The position numbers were made by a program, and so were the translations under genes. The notes beneath the pieces are model-generated. The model made no database searches and had not been told where the DNA came from. It saw only the letters and a program-made list of their open reading frames with translations. From Avena insularis (taxonomy: Eukaryota; Streptophyta; Magnoliopsida; Poales; Poaceae): a stretch of DNA of 64,000 bases. Position 1 is the stretch's first letter; every line of letters begins with the position of its first letter. Shown here one piece after another: positions 34,459-46,900 of this stretch. The stretch spans positions 113,396,685-113,460,684 of the forward strand of contig CM042694.1 in assembly GCA_023614405.1 (NCBI GenBank). Direction: 5' to 3'.

Positions 34459-36563
34459 AGCTCATGAAAATGGCCATAAAGCGCCAAAACAACGAATTTT
34501 TGGTCACAAATCTCAAACATGTATTGGGTCTTACGGTCGTTGTAAATCGCTCAAGAAGCCTAAAACTATGGGTAATCGCTAATGAAAATGGCCATAAAGC
34601 GCGAAAACGATGATTTTTTTGTCATAACTCTTAAACATGTATCTAGTCTTACGGTCCTTTTAAATCTCCCTAGAACAAAAAAGACTATGGGCAGTAGCTC
34701 ATGAACATGGCCATAAAGCGCGAAAACGACGAGTTTTTGGTCATAAATCTCAAACATGTATTAGGTCTTACAGTCGTTGTAAATCGCCTTCGAACCCCAA
34801 AACTGTGGGTTATTGCTCATGAAAACAGACATAAAGAGCGAAAACGACAAGATTTTGGTAATACCTCTCAAGCATTGTATCGGGTCATATGCCCGTTGTA
34901 AATCGCCCTAGAACCCCAAAACTAATGTCATTAGCTCATGAAAATGGCCATAAAGCGCAAAAAGGGCGGGTTTTTGGTCATAAATCTCAAATATGTATTT
35001 CGGCTTACGGTCCTTGTAAATCGCCCAAGAAGCCTAAAACTATGGGCAATAGCTCATGAAAACGGCAATAAAGCACGAAAACGATGAATTTTTGGTCATT
35101 TGTAAACATGTATCTAGTCTTACGGTCGTTGTAAATTGCCATAGAACCCCAAAACAATGGTTAATAGCTCATGAACATGGCCATATAGCACGAAAACGAT
35201 GAGTTTTTGGTCATAAATATCGAACATGTATGGTCGTTGTAAATCACCATCGAACCCCAAAATTGTGGGCAATAGCTCACGAAAACGACCATAAAGAGCG
35301 AAGACAAAAAAAATCTGGTCATGACTCTAAAGCATTGTATCGGGTTCTACGCTCGTTTTAAATCGCCTTAGGACCACAAAACTATGGTCAATAGCTCAAG
35401 AAAATGGCCATAAAGCGCAAAACCTGTGAGTTTTTGGTCATAAATCTCAAACATGTATTGGGTCTTACGGTCGTTGTAAATCGCCCAAGAATCCCATAAC
35501 AATTGGCAATAGCTCATAAAATGGCCATAAAGTGCGAAAACGACGAATTTTTTGTCATAACGCTCAAACATGTATCTAGTCTTACGGTCATTTTAAATCT
35601 CCCTAGAACATAAAACTATGGGCAATGGCTCATGAACATGGCCATAAAGCGCGAAAACAACGAGTTTTTGGTCATAACTCTCAAACATGTATCAGGTATT
35701 AAGGTCATTGTAAATCACCCTCGAACCCCAAAACTATGGGCAATAGCTCATGAAAATGGCCATAAAGCGCAAAAACGGTGAGTTTTTTGTCATAAAACTT
35801 AAACATGTATTAGGTCTTACGGTCGTTCTAAATCACCCAAAAACCCCAAAACTATGGGAAATAGCTCATGAAAACAGCCATAAAGCACGAAAACGATGAG
35901 TTTTTGGTCATAACTCTCAAACATGTAGTAGGTCTTACGGTCATTGTAAATTGCTCACGAACCCCAAAACTCTAGGCAATAGCTCATAAAAACGTCCATA
36001 AAGCACGAAAACGATGAGCGTTTGTTCATAACTCTCAAACATGTCTCGGGTCTTATGGTCATTGTAAATCGCCCTCGAACCCCAAAACTATGGGCAATAG
36101 CTCATGAAAATGGCCATAAAGCGCAAAAACGGTGAGTTTTTGGTCATAAAACTTAAACATGTATTGGGTCTTATGGTCGTTCTAAGTCGCCCAAGAATCC
36201 CAAAACTATGGGCAATAGCTCATGAAAACGGCCACAAAGTGCGAAAACGATGAGTTTTTGGTCATAACTCTCAAAGATGTAGATCTTAGAGTCATTATAA
36301 ATTGCCCTAGAGCCCCAAAACTCTAGGCAATAGCTCATGAAAACGTCCATAAAACATGAAAACGATGAGTGTTTGGTCATACCTCTCAAACATGTATCGG
36401 GTCTTACTCGGCTTTCAAATCGCCACGAACCCCAAAGCTATGGGTAATAGCTCATGAAAACGTCCATAATGAAAACGACAAGTTTTTGGTCATGAATCTC
36501 AAGCATTGTATCGGGTTTTACGCTCATTTTAAATCGCTCTATAACCCAAAAACTATGGTCAAT
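34459..36563 (+). repeat. Shortened ~3.7-kb unit (2105 bp, ~18 monomers)
   Basis: Starts and ends at the same landmark (AGCTCATGAAAATGG before GCGCCAAAACA) as its neighbours but is about 14 monomers shorter than copy 2. Monomers here are more like those at 36.6-38 kb and 62-64 kb (GGTTATTGCTCATGAAAACA, CATATGCCCGTTG). Confidence 0.82.
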
Positions 36564-39344
36564 AGCTCATGAAAATGGCCATAAAGCGCCAAAACAGCGA
36601 GTTTTTGGTCATAAATCTCGAACATGTATTGGGTCTTACGGTCGTTGTAAATCGCTCAAGAAGCCTAAAACTATGGGCAATAGCTCATGAAAATGGCCAT
36701 AAAGCGCGAAAACGATGATTTTTTGTCATAACTCTCAAACATGTATCTAGTCTTACAGTCGTTTTAAATCTCCCTCGAACAAAAAAAACTATGGGCAGTA
36801 GCTCATGAACATGGCCATAAAGCGCGAAAACGACGAGTTTTTGGTCATAAATCTCAAACATGTATTAGCTCTTACATTCGTTGTAAATCGCCCTCGAACC
36901 CCAAAACTGTGGGTTATTGCTCATGAAAACAGACATAAAGAGCGAAAACGATAAGTTTTTGGTAATACCTCTCAAGCATTGTATCGGGTCATATGCCCGT
37001 TGTAAATCGCCCTAGAACCCCAAAACTAATGTCATTAGCTCATGAAAATGGCCATAAAGCGCAAAAAGGGCGGGTTTTTGGTCATACATCTGAAATATGT
37101 ATTTGGTCTTACGGTCCTTGTAAATCGCCCAAGAAGCCTAAAACTATGGGCAATAGCTCATGAAAACGGCAATAAAGCACGAAAACGATGAATTTTTGGT
37201 CATTCGTAAACATGTATCTAGTCTTACGGTCGTTGTAAATTGCCATAGAACCCCAAAACTATGGTTAATAGCTCATGAACATGGCCATATAGCACGAAAA
37301 CGACGAGTTTTTGGTCATAAATATCGAACATGTATGGTCATTGTAAATCACCATCGAACCCCAAAACTGTGGGCAATAGCTCACGAAAACGACCATAAAG
37401 AGCAAAGACAACGATTTTCTGGTCATGACTCTCAAGCATTGTATCGGGTTTTACGCTCCTTTTAAATCGCCCTAGAACCCCAAAACTATGGTCAATAGCT
37501 CAAGAAAATGGCCATAAAGCGCAAAACCTGTGAGTTTTTGGTCATAAATCTCAAACATGTAATGGGTCTTACGGTCGTTCTAAATCACCCAAAAAGCCCA
37601 AAACTATGGGCAATAGCTCATGTAAACAGCCACAAAGAGTGAAAACGATGAGTTTTTGGTCTTAACTCTCAAAGATGTAATAGGTCTTAGAGTCATTGTA
37701 AATTACCCTCGAACCCCAAAACTCTAGGCAATAACTCATGAAAACGTCCATAAAACATGAAAACGACGAGTGTTTGGTCATAACTCTCAAACATGTATCG
37801 GGTCTTATGGTCGTTTCAAATTGCTCACGAACCCCAAAACTGTGGGCAATAGCTCATGAAAACGTCCATATAGAGCAAAAACGACGAGTTTTTGGTCATG
37901 ACTCTCAAGCATTGTATCGGGTTTTACGCTCGTTCTAAATCGCCCTAGAACCCTAAAACTATGGTCAAGAGCTCATAAAAATGGCCATAAAGCGCAAAAC
38001 CTGTGAGTTTTTGGTCATAACTTTCAAGCATTGTATCGGGTCTTACGCTCGTTGTAAATCGCCCAAGAAGCCCATAACTATGGGCAATAGCTCATGAAAA
38101 TGGCCATAAAGAGCAAAAAGGGAGAGTTTTTGGTCATAAATCTCAAACATGTATCGGGTCTTACGGTCGATGTAAATCGCCCTCAAACCCATAAAACTGT
38201 GGGCAATAGCTCATGAAAACGTCCATAAAGAGCAAAAACGAAGAGGTTTTGGTCATGACTCTCAAGCATTGTATTTGGGTTTACGCTCATTTTAGATCGC
38301 CCTAGAACCCCAAAACTATGGTCAATAGCTCATGAAAATGGCCATAAACCGCAAAACATGTGAGCTTTTGGTCATAAATCTCAAACATGTATTAGGTGTT
38401 ACGGTCATTGTAAATCGCCTAAGAAGCCCAAAACTATGGGCAATAGCTCATAAAAATGGCCATAAAGCACGAAAACGATGAGTTTTTGGTCATAACTCTG
38501 AAACATGTATCATGTCTTATGGTCGTTGTAAATCGCCCTCGAACCCCAAAGTTGTGGGCAATAGCTCATGAAAATGGCCATAAAGCGCAAAAATGGCGAG
38601 TTTTTGGTCATAAATCTCAAACATGTATTGGGTCTTACGGTCGTTCTAAATCGCCCAAGAAGCCCAAAACTATGGGAAATAGCTCATGAAAACAGCCATA
38701 AAGCGCGAAAACGATGAGTTTTTGGTCATAACTCTCAAACATGTGGTAGGTCTTACGGTCATTATAAATTGCCCTCGAACCCCAAAACTCTAGGCAATAG
38801 CTCATGAAAACGTCCATAAAGCACGAAAACGACGAGTGCTTGTTCATAACTCTCAAACATGCATCGGGTCTTATGGACATTGTAAATCCCCCTCGAACCC
38901 CAAAACTATGGACAATAGCTCATGAAAATGGCCATCAAGCGCAAAAACGACAAGGTTTTGGTCATAAATATCAAACATCTATTGTGTCTTATGGTCGTTC
39001 TAAATCGCCCTAGAACCCCAAAACTATGGTCAATAGCTCATGAAAATGGCCATAAAGCGCAAAACCTGTGTGTTTTTGGTCATAACTCTCAAGCATTGTA
39101 TCGGGTCTTAGGCTCATTGTAAATCGCCCAAGAAGCCCAAAACAATGGGCAATAGCTCATGAAAATTGCTATAACGTGCAAAAAGGGAGAGTTTTTGGTC
39201 ATAAATAATCTCAAACATGTATCGGTTCTTATGGTCGTTGTAAATCGCCTTCAAACCCATAAAACTGTGGGCAAAAGCTCGTGAAAACGTCCATAAAGAG
39301 CAAAAACAACGAATTTTTGGTCATGACTCTCAAGCATTGTATTG
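35461..39344 (+). repeat. 3.88-kb tandem duplication, copy 1
   Basis: Runs from GGTCTTACGGTCGTTG at 35461 to a C monomer ending GCATTGTATTGGG at 39344. The match to the following copy (offset 3880-3884) is almost perfect except for a few indel clusters. It contains E-like, F-like, H', I', C' and private types, then an E/F fused monomer at 38456, G, H, I, J, A, B and part of C. Confidence 0.94.
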
Positions 39345-42300
39345 GGTCTTACGGTCGTTGTAAATCGCCCAAGAATCCCATAACAATTGGCAATAGCTCA
39401 TAAAATGGCCATAAAGTGCGAAAACGACGAATTTTTTGTCATAACGCTCAAACATGTATCTAGTCTTACGGTCATTTTAAATCTCCCTAGAACATAAAAC
39501 TATGGGCAATGGCTCATGAACATGGCCATAAAGCGCGAAAACAACGAGTTTTTGGTCATAACTCTCAAACATGTATCAGGTATTAAGGTCATTGTAAATC
39601 ACCCTCGAACCCCAAAACTATGGGCAATAGCTCATGAAAATGGCCATAAAGCGCAAAAACGGTGAGTTTTTTGTCATAAAACTTAAACATGTATTAGGTC
39701 TTACGGTCGTTCTAAATCACCCAAAAACCCCAAAACTATGGGAAATAGCTCATGAAAACAGCCATAAAGCACGAAAACGATGAGTTTTTGGTCATAACTC
39801 TCAAACATGTAGTAGGTCTTACGGTCATTGTAAATTGCTCACGAACCCCAAAACTCTAGGCAATAGCTCATAAAAACGTCCATAAAGCACGAAAACGATG
39901 AGCGTTTGTTCATAACTCTCAAACATGTCTCGGGTCTTATGGTCATTGTAAATCGCCCTCGAACCCCAAAACTATGGGCAATAGCTCATGAAAATGGCCA
40001 TAAAGCGCAAAAACGGTGAGTTTTTGGTCATAAAACTTAAACATGTATTGGGTCTTATGGTCGTTCTAAGTCGCCCAAGAATCCCAAAACTATGGGCAAT
40101 AGCTCATGAAAACGGCCACAAAGTGCGAAAACGATGAGTTTTTGGTCATAACTCTCAAAGATGTAGATCTTAGAGTCATTATAAATTGCCCTAGAGCCCC
40201 AAAACTCTAGGCAATAGCTCATGAAAACGTCCATAAAACATGAAAACGATGAGTGTTTGGTCATACCTCTCAAACATGTATCGGGTCTTACGGTCGTTTC
40301 AAATCGCCCACGAACCCCAAAGCTATGGGTAATAGCTCATGAAAACGTCCATAATGAAAACGACAAGTTTTTGGTCATGAATCTCAAGCATTGTATCGGG
40401 TTTTACGCTCATTTTAAATCGCTCTATAACCCAAAAACTATGGTCAATAGCTCATGAAAATGGCCATAAAGCGCCAAAACAGCGAGTTTTTGGTCATAAA
40501 TCTCGAACATGTATTGGGTCTTACGGTCGTTGTAAATCGCTCAAGAAGCCTAAAACTATGGGCAATAGCTCATGAAAATGGCCATAAAGCGCGAAAACGA
40601 TGATTTTTTGTCATAACTCTCAAACATGTATCTAGTCTTACAGTCGTTTTAAATCTCCCTCGAACAAAAAAAACTATGGGCAGTAGCTCATGAACATGGC
40701 CATAAAGCGCGAAAACGACGAGTTTTTGGTCATAAATCTCAAACATGTATTAGCTCTTACATTCGTTGTAAATCGCCCTCGAACCCCAAAACTGTGGGTT
40801 ATTGCTCATGAAAACAGACATAAAGAGCGAAACGATAAGTTTTGGTAATACCTCTCAAGCATTGTATCGGGTCATATGCCCGTTGTAAATCGCCCTAGAA
40901 CCCCAAAACTAATGTCATTAGCTCATGAAAATGGCCATAAAGCGCAAAAAGGGCGGGTTTTTGGTCATACATCTGAAATATGTATTTGGTCTTACGGTCC
41001 TTGTAAATCGCCCAAGAAGCCTAAAACTATGGGCAATAGCTCATGAAAACGGCAATAAAGCACGAAAACGATGAATTTTTGGTCATTCGTAAACATGTAT
41101 CTAGTCTTACGGTCGTTGTAAATTGCCATAGAACCCCAAAACTATGGTTAATAGCTCATGAACATGGCCATATAGCACGAAAACGACGAGTTTTTGGTCA
41201 TAAATATCGAACATGTATGGTCATTGTAAATCACCATCGAACCCCAAAACTGTGGGCAATAGCTCACGAAAACGACCATAAAGAGCAAAGACAACGATTT
41301 TCTGGTCATGACTCTCAAGCATTGTATCGGGTTTTACGCTCCTTTTAAATCGCCCTAGAACCCCAAAACTATGGTCAATAGCTCAAGAAAATGGCCATAA
41401 AGCGCAAAACCTGTGAGTTTTTGGTCATAAATCTCAAACATGTAATGGGTCTTACGGTCGTTCTAAATCACCCAAAAAGCCCAAAACTATGGGCAATAGC
41501 TCATGTAAACAGCCACAAAGAGTGAAAACGATGAGTTTTTGGTCTTAACTCTCAAAGATGTAATAGGTCTTAGAGTCATTGTAAATTACCCTCGAACCCC
41601 AAAACTCTAGGCAATAACTCATGAAAACGTCCATAAAACATGAAAACGACGAGTGTTTGGTCATAACTCTCAAACATGTATCGGGTCTTATGGTCGTTTC
41701 AAATTGCTCACGAACCCCAAAACTGTGGGCAATAGCTCATGAAAACGTCCATATAGAGCAAAAACGACGAGTTTTTGGTCATGACTCTCAAGCATTGTAT
41801 CGGGTTTTACGCTCGTTCTAAATCGCCCTAGAACCCTAAAACTATGGTCAAGAGCTCATAAAAATGGCCATAAAGCGCAAAACCTGTGAGTTTTTGGTCA
41901 TAACTTTCAAGCATTGTATCGGGTCTTACGCTCGTTGTAAATCGCCCAAGAAGCCCATAACTATGGGCAATAGCTCATGAAAATGGCCATAAAGAGCAAA
42001 AAGGGAGAGTTTTTGGTCATAAATCTCAAACATGTATCGGGTCTTACGGTCGATGTAAATCGCCCTCAAACCCATAAAACTGTGGGCAATAGCTCATGAA
42101 AACGTCCATAAAGAGCAAAAACGAAGAGGTTTTGGTCATGACTCTCAAGCATTGTATTTGGGTTTACGCTCATTTTAGATCGCCCTAGAACCCCAAAACT
42201 ATGGTCAATAGCTCATGAAAATGGCCATAAACCGCAAAACATGTGAGCTTTTGGTCATAAATCTCAAACATGTATTAGGTGTTACGGTCATTGTAAATCG

Positions 42301-43226
42301 CCCAAGAAGCCCAAAACTATGGGCAATAGCTCATAAAAATGGCCATAAAGCACGAAAACGATGAGTTTTTGGTCATAACTCTGAAACATGTATCATGTCT
42401 TATGGTCGTTGTAAATCGCCCTCGAACCCCAAAGTTGTGGGCAATAGCTCATGAAAATGGCCATAAAGCACAAAATGGCGAAGTTTTTGGTCATAAATCT
42501 CAAACATGTATTGGGTCTTACTACGTTTCTAAATCGCCCAAGAAGCCCAAAACTATGGGAAATAGCTCATGAAAACAGCCATAAAGCGAAAACGATGAGT
42601 TTTGGTCATAACTCTCAAACATGTGGTAGGTCTTACGGTCATTATAAATTGCCCTCGAACCCCAAAACTCTAGGCAATAGCTCATGAAAACGTCCATAAA
42701 GCACGAAAACGACGAGTGCTTGTTCATAACTCTCAAACATGCATCGGGTCTTATGGACATTGTAAATCCCCCTCGAACCCCAAAACTATGGACAATAGCT
42801 CATGAAAATGGCCATCAAGCGCAAAAACGACAAGGTTTTGGTCATAAATATCAAACATCTATTGTGTCTTATGGTCGTTCTAAATCGCCCTAGAACCCCA
42901 AAACTATGGTCAATAGCTCATGAAAATGGCCATAAAGCGCAAAACCTGTGTGTTTTTGGTCATAACTCTCAAGCATTGTATCGGGTCTTAGGCTCATTGT
43001 AAATCGCCCAAGAAGCCCAAAACAATGGGCAATAGCTCATGAAAATTGCTATAACGTGCAAAAAGGGAGAGTTTTTGGTCATAAATAATCTCAAACATGT
43101 ATCGGTTCTTATGGTCGTTGTAAATCGCCTTCAAACCCATAAAACTGTGGGCAAAAGCTCGTGAAAACGTCCATAAAGAGCAAAAACAACGAATTTTTGG
43201 TCATGACTCTCAAGCATTGTATTGGG
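39345..43226 (+). repeat. 3.88-kb tandem duplication, copy 2
   Basis: Second copy of the preceding unit. At 39340-39350 a C monomer (CTCAAGCATTGTATTGGG) is joined to TCTTACGG from another slot, the crossover seam. At the far end, near 43226, the same C monomer continues normally as GGTTTACGCTCATTTT. Confidence 0.94.
42466..42605. other. Indel-rich patch, probable consensus error
   Basis: Against the otherwise near-identical copy 3880 bp upstream, this stretch shows CACAAAATGGCGAAG for CGCAAAAATGGCGAG, TTACTACGTTTC for TTACGGTCGTTC, a lost GC in AAGCGAAAACG and a shortened T run in GAGTTTTGG. Several homopolymer-type indels within 140 bp, in a copy that is otherwise almost unchanged, fit long-read consensus error better than evolution. 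Confidence 0.65.
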
Positions 43227-43981
43227 GTTTACGCTCATTTTAAATCGCCCTAGAACCCTAGAACTATGGTCAATAGCTCATGAAAATGGCCATAAACTGC
43301 AAAACATGTGAGCTTTTGGTCATAAATCTCAAACATGTATTGGGTGTTACGGTAATTCTAAATCGCCCAAGAAGCCCAAAACTATGGGGAATAACTCATA
43401 AAAATAGCCATAAAGCACGAAAACGACGAATTTTTTGTCATAACTCTCAAACATGTATCTAGTCTTACAGTCATTTTAAATCTCCCTAGGACATAAAACT
43501 ATGGACAATAGCTCATGAACATGGCCATAAAGCGCAAAAACGAAGAGTTTTTGGTCATAACTCTCAAACATGTATTGGGTATTACGGTCATTCTAAATCG
43601 CCCAAGAAGCCCAAAACTATGGGAAATAGCTCATGAAAACAGCCATAAAACGCAAAAACGATGAGTTTTTGGTCATAACTCTCAAACATGTAGTAGGTCT
43701 TACGGTCATTGTAAATTGCCCTCGAACCCCAAAACTCTAGGCAATAGCTCATGAAAACGTCCATAAAGCACGAAAACGACGAGTGCTTGTTCATAACTCT
43801 CAAACATGTATCGGGTCTTATGGTCATTGTAAATCCCCATCGAACCCCAAAACTATGGACAATAGCTCATGAAAACAGCCATAAAGTGCCAAAACGGCAA
43901 GGGTTTGGTCATAAATATCAAACATCTATTGGGTCTTATGGTCGTTCTAAATCACCCTAGAACCCAAACACTATGGTTAGT
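43227..43981 (+). repeat. Satellite block between two duplications
   Basis: Remainder of C, then D, E, an F/G fusion (about 43518-43626), H, I and J. The F/G fusion passes from GGTCATAACTCTCAAACATG to TTGGGTATTACGGTCATTC. No non-satellite sequence. Confidence 0.85.
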
Positions 43982-46900
43982 CGCTCATGAAAATGGCCAT
44001 AAAGCGAAAAACCTGTGAGTTTTTGGTCATAACTCTTAAGCATTGTATCGGGTCTTACGCTCGTTGTAAATAGCCGAAGAAGCCCATAACAATGGGCAAT
44101 AGCTCATGAAAATGGCCATAAAGCGCAAAGAGGGAGAGTTTTTGGTCATAAATCTCAAACATGTATCGGGTCTTATGGTCGTTGTAAATCGCCCTCAAAC
44201 ACATAAAACTGCGGGCAATAGCTCATGAAAACGTCCATAAAGAGCAAAAACGACGAGTTTTTGGTCATGACTCTCAAGCATTGTATTGGGGTTTACGCTC
44301 ATTTTAAATCGCCCTAGAACACCAAAACTATGGTCAATAGCTCATGATTATAGCCATAAACTTCAAAACATGTGAGCTTTTGGTCATAAATCTCAAACAT
44401 GTATTGGGTGTTACGGTCATTGTAAATCGCCCAAGAAGCTCAAAACTATGGGTAATAGCTCATAAAAATAGCCATAAAGCGCGAAAACGACGAATTTTTT
44501 GTCATAACTCTCAAACATGTATCTAGTCTTACAGTCGTTTTAAATCTCCCTAGGACATAAAACTATGGGCAATAGCTCATGACCATGGCCATAAAGCGCG
44601 AAAACGATGAGTTTTTGGTCATAACTCTCAAACATGTATCATGTCTTATGGTTGTTGTAAATCGCCCTCGAACCCTAAAGCTTTGGGCAATAGCTCATGA
44701 AAATGGCCATAAAGCGCAAAAACGGGGAGTTTTTGGTCATAAATCTCAAACATATATTAGGTCTTACGGTCATTCTAAATCACCCAAGAAGCCTAAAACT
44801 ATGGGAAATAGCTCATGAAAACAGCCATAAAGCGCGAAAACGATGAGTTTTTGGTCATAACTCTCAAACATGTAGTAGGTCTTATGGTCATTGTAAATTG
44901 CCCTCGAACCCCAAAACTCTAGGCAATAGCTCATGAAAACGTCCATAAAGCACGAAAACGACGAGTGCTTGTTCATAACTCTCAAACATGTATCGGGTTT
45001 TATGATCATTGTAAATCCCCCTCGAACCCCAAAACAATGGACAATAGCTCATGAAAATGGCCATAAAGCGCAAAAACGGCAAGGTTTTGGTCATAAATAT
45101 CAAACATCTATTGTGTCTTATGGTCGTTCTAAATCACCCTAGAACCCCAAAACTATGGTCAATAGCTCATGAAAATGGCCATAAAGCGCAAAACCTGTGA
45201 GTTTTTGGTCATAACTCTCAAGCATTGTATCAGGTCTTACGCTCGTTGTAAATCGCCCAAGAAGCCCATAACAATGGGCAATAACTCATGAAAATGGCCA
45301 TAAAGCGCAAAAAGGGAGAGTTTTTGGTCATAAATAATCTCAAACATGTATCGAGTCTTATGGTCGTTGTAAATCGCCCTCAAACCCATAAAACTGTGGG
45401 CAATAGCTCATGAAAACATCCATAAAGAGCAAAAACGACGAGTTTTTGGTCATGACTCTCAAGCATTGTATTGGGGTTTACGCTCATTTTAAATCGCCCT
45501 AGAACACCAAAACTATGGTCAATAGCTCATGAAAATGGCCATAAAGCGCAAAACATGTGAGCTTTTGGTCATGAATCTCAAACATGTATTGGGTGTTACG
45601 GTCATTGTAAATCGCCCAGAAAGCCCAAAACTATGGGCAATAGCTCATAAAAATAGCCATAAAGCACAAAAACAACGAATTTTTTGTCATAACTCACAAA
45701 CATGTATCTAGACTTACATTCGTTTTAAATCTCCCTAGAACATAAAACTATGGGCAATAGCTCATGAACATGGCCATAAAGCGCGAAAACGACGAGTTTA
45801 TGGTCATAACTCTCAAACATGTATCAGGTCTTACGGTCGTTGTAAATCGCCCTCGAACCCCAAAGCTGTGGGCAATATCTCATTAAAATGGCCATAAAGC
45901 GCTAAAACGACGAGTTTTTGGTCATAAATTTCGAACATGTATCAGTTCTTATGGTCGTTGTAAATCGCCATCGAACCCCAAAACTGTGGGCAATAGCTCC
46001 AGAAAACATCCATAAAGAGCGAAAACAACGATTTTTTGGTCATGACTCTCAAACATTGTATCGGGTTTTACGCTCGTTTTAAATCACCCTAGAACCTCAA
46101 AACTATGGTCAATAGCTCATGAAAATGGCCATGAAGCGCAAAACCTGTGAGTTTTTGGTCATAACTCTCAAGCATTGTATCGGGTGTTACGCTTGTTGTA
46201 AATCGCCAAAGAAGCCCATAACTATGGGCAATAGCTCATGAAAATGGCCATAAAGCGCAAAAAGGGAGTGTTTTTGGTCATAAATCTCAAACATGTATTG
46301 GGTCATTTGGTCATTGTAAATCGCCCTCAAACCCATAAAACTGTGGGCAATAGCTCATGAAAACTTCCATAAAGAGCAAAAACAATGAGGTTTTGGTCAT
46401 GACTCTCAAGCATTGTATTGGGGTTACGCTCATTTTAAATCCCCCTAGAACCCCAAAACTATGGTCGATAGCTCATGAAAATGGCCATAAAGCGCAAAAC
46501 ATGTGAGTTTTTGGTCATAAATCTCAAACATGTATTGGGTGTTACGGTCATTATAAATCGCCCAAGAAGCCCAAAACTATGGGTAATAGCTCATAAAAAT
46601 AGCCATAAAGCGCGAAAACAACGAATTTTTCGTCATAACTCTCATACATGTATCTAGTCTTAGAGTCGTTTTAAATCTCCCTAGGACATAAAACTATGGG
46701 CAATAGCTCATGAACATGGCCATAAAGCGCGAAAACGATGAGTTTTTGGTCATAACTCTCAAACATGTATCATGTATTACGGTCGTTGTAAATCGCCCTC
46801 GAACCCCAAAGCTATGGGCAATAGCTCAGGAAAATGGCCATAAAGCGCAAAAACGGCGAGTTTTTGGTCATAAATCTCAAACATGTATTGGGTCTTACGG

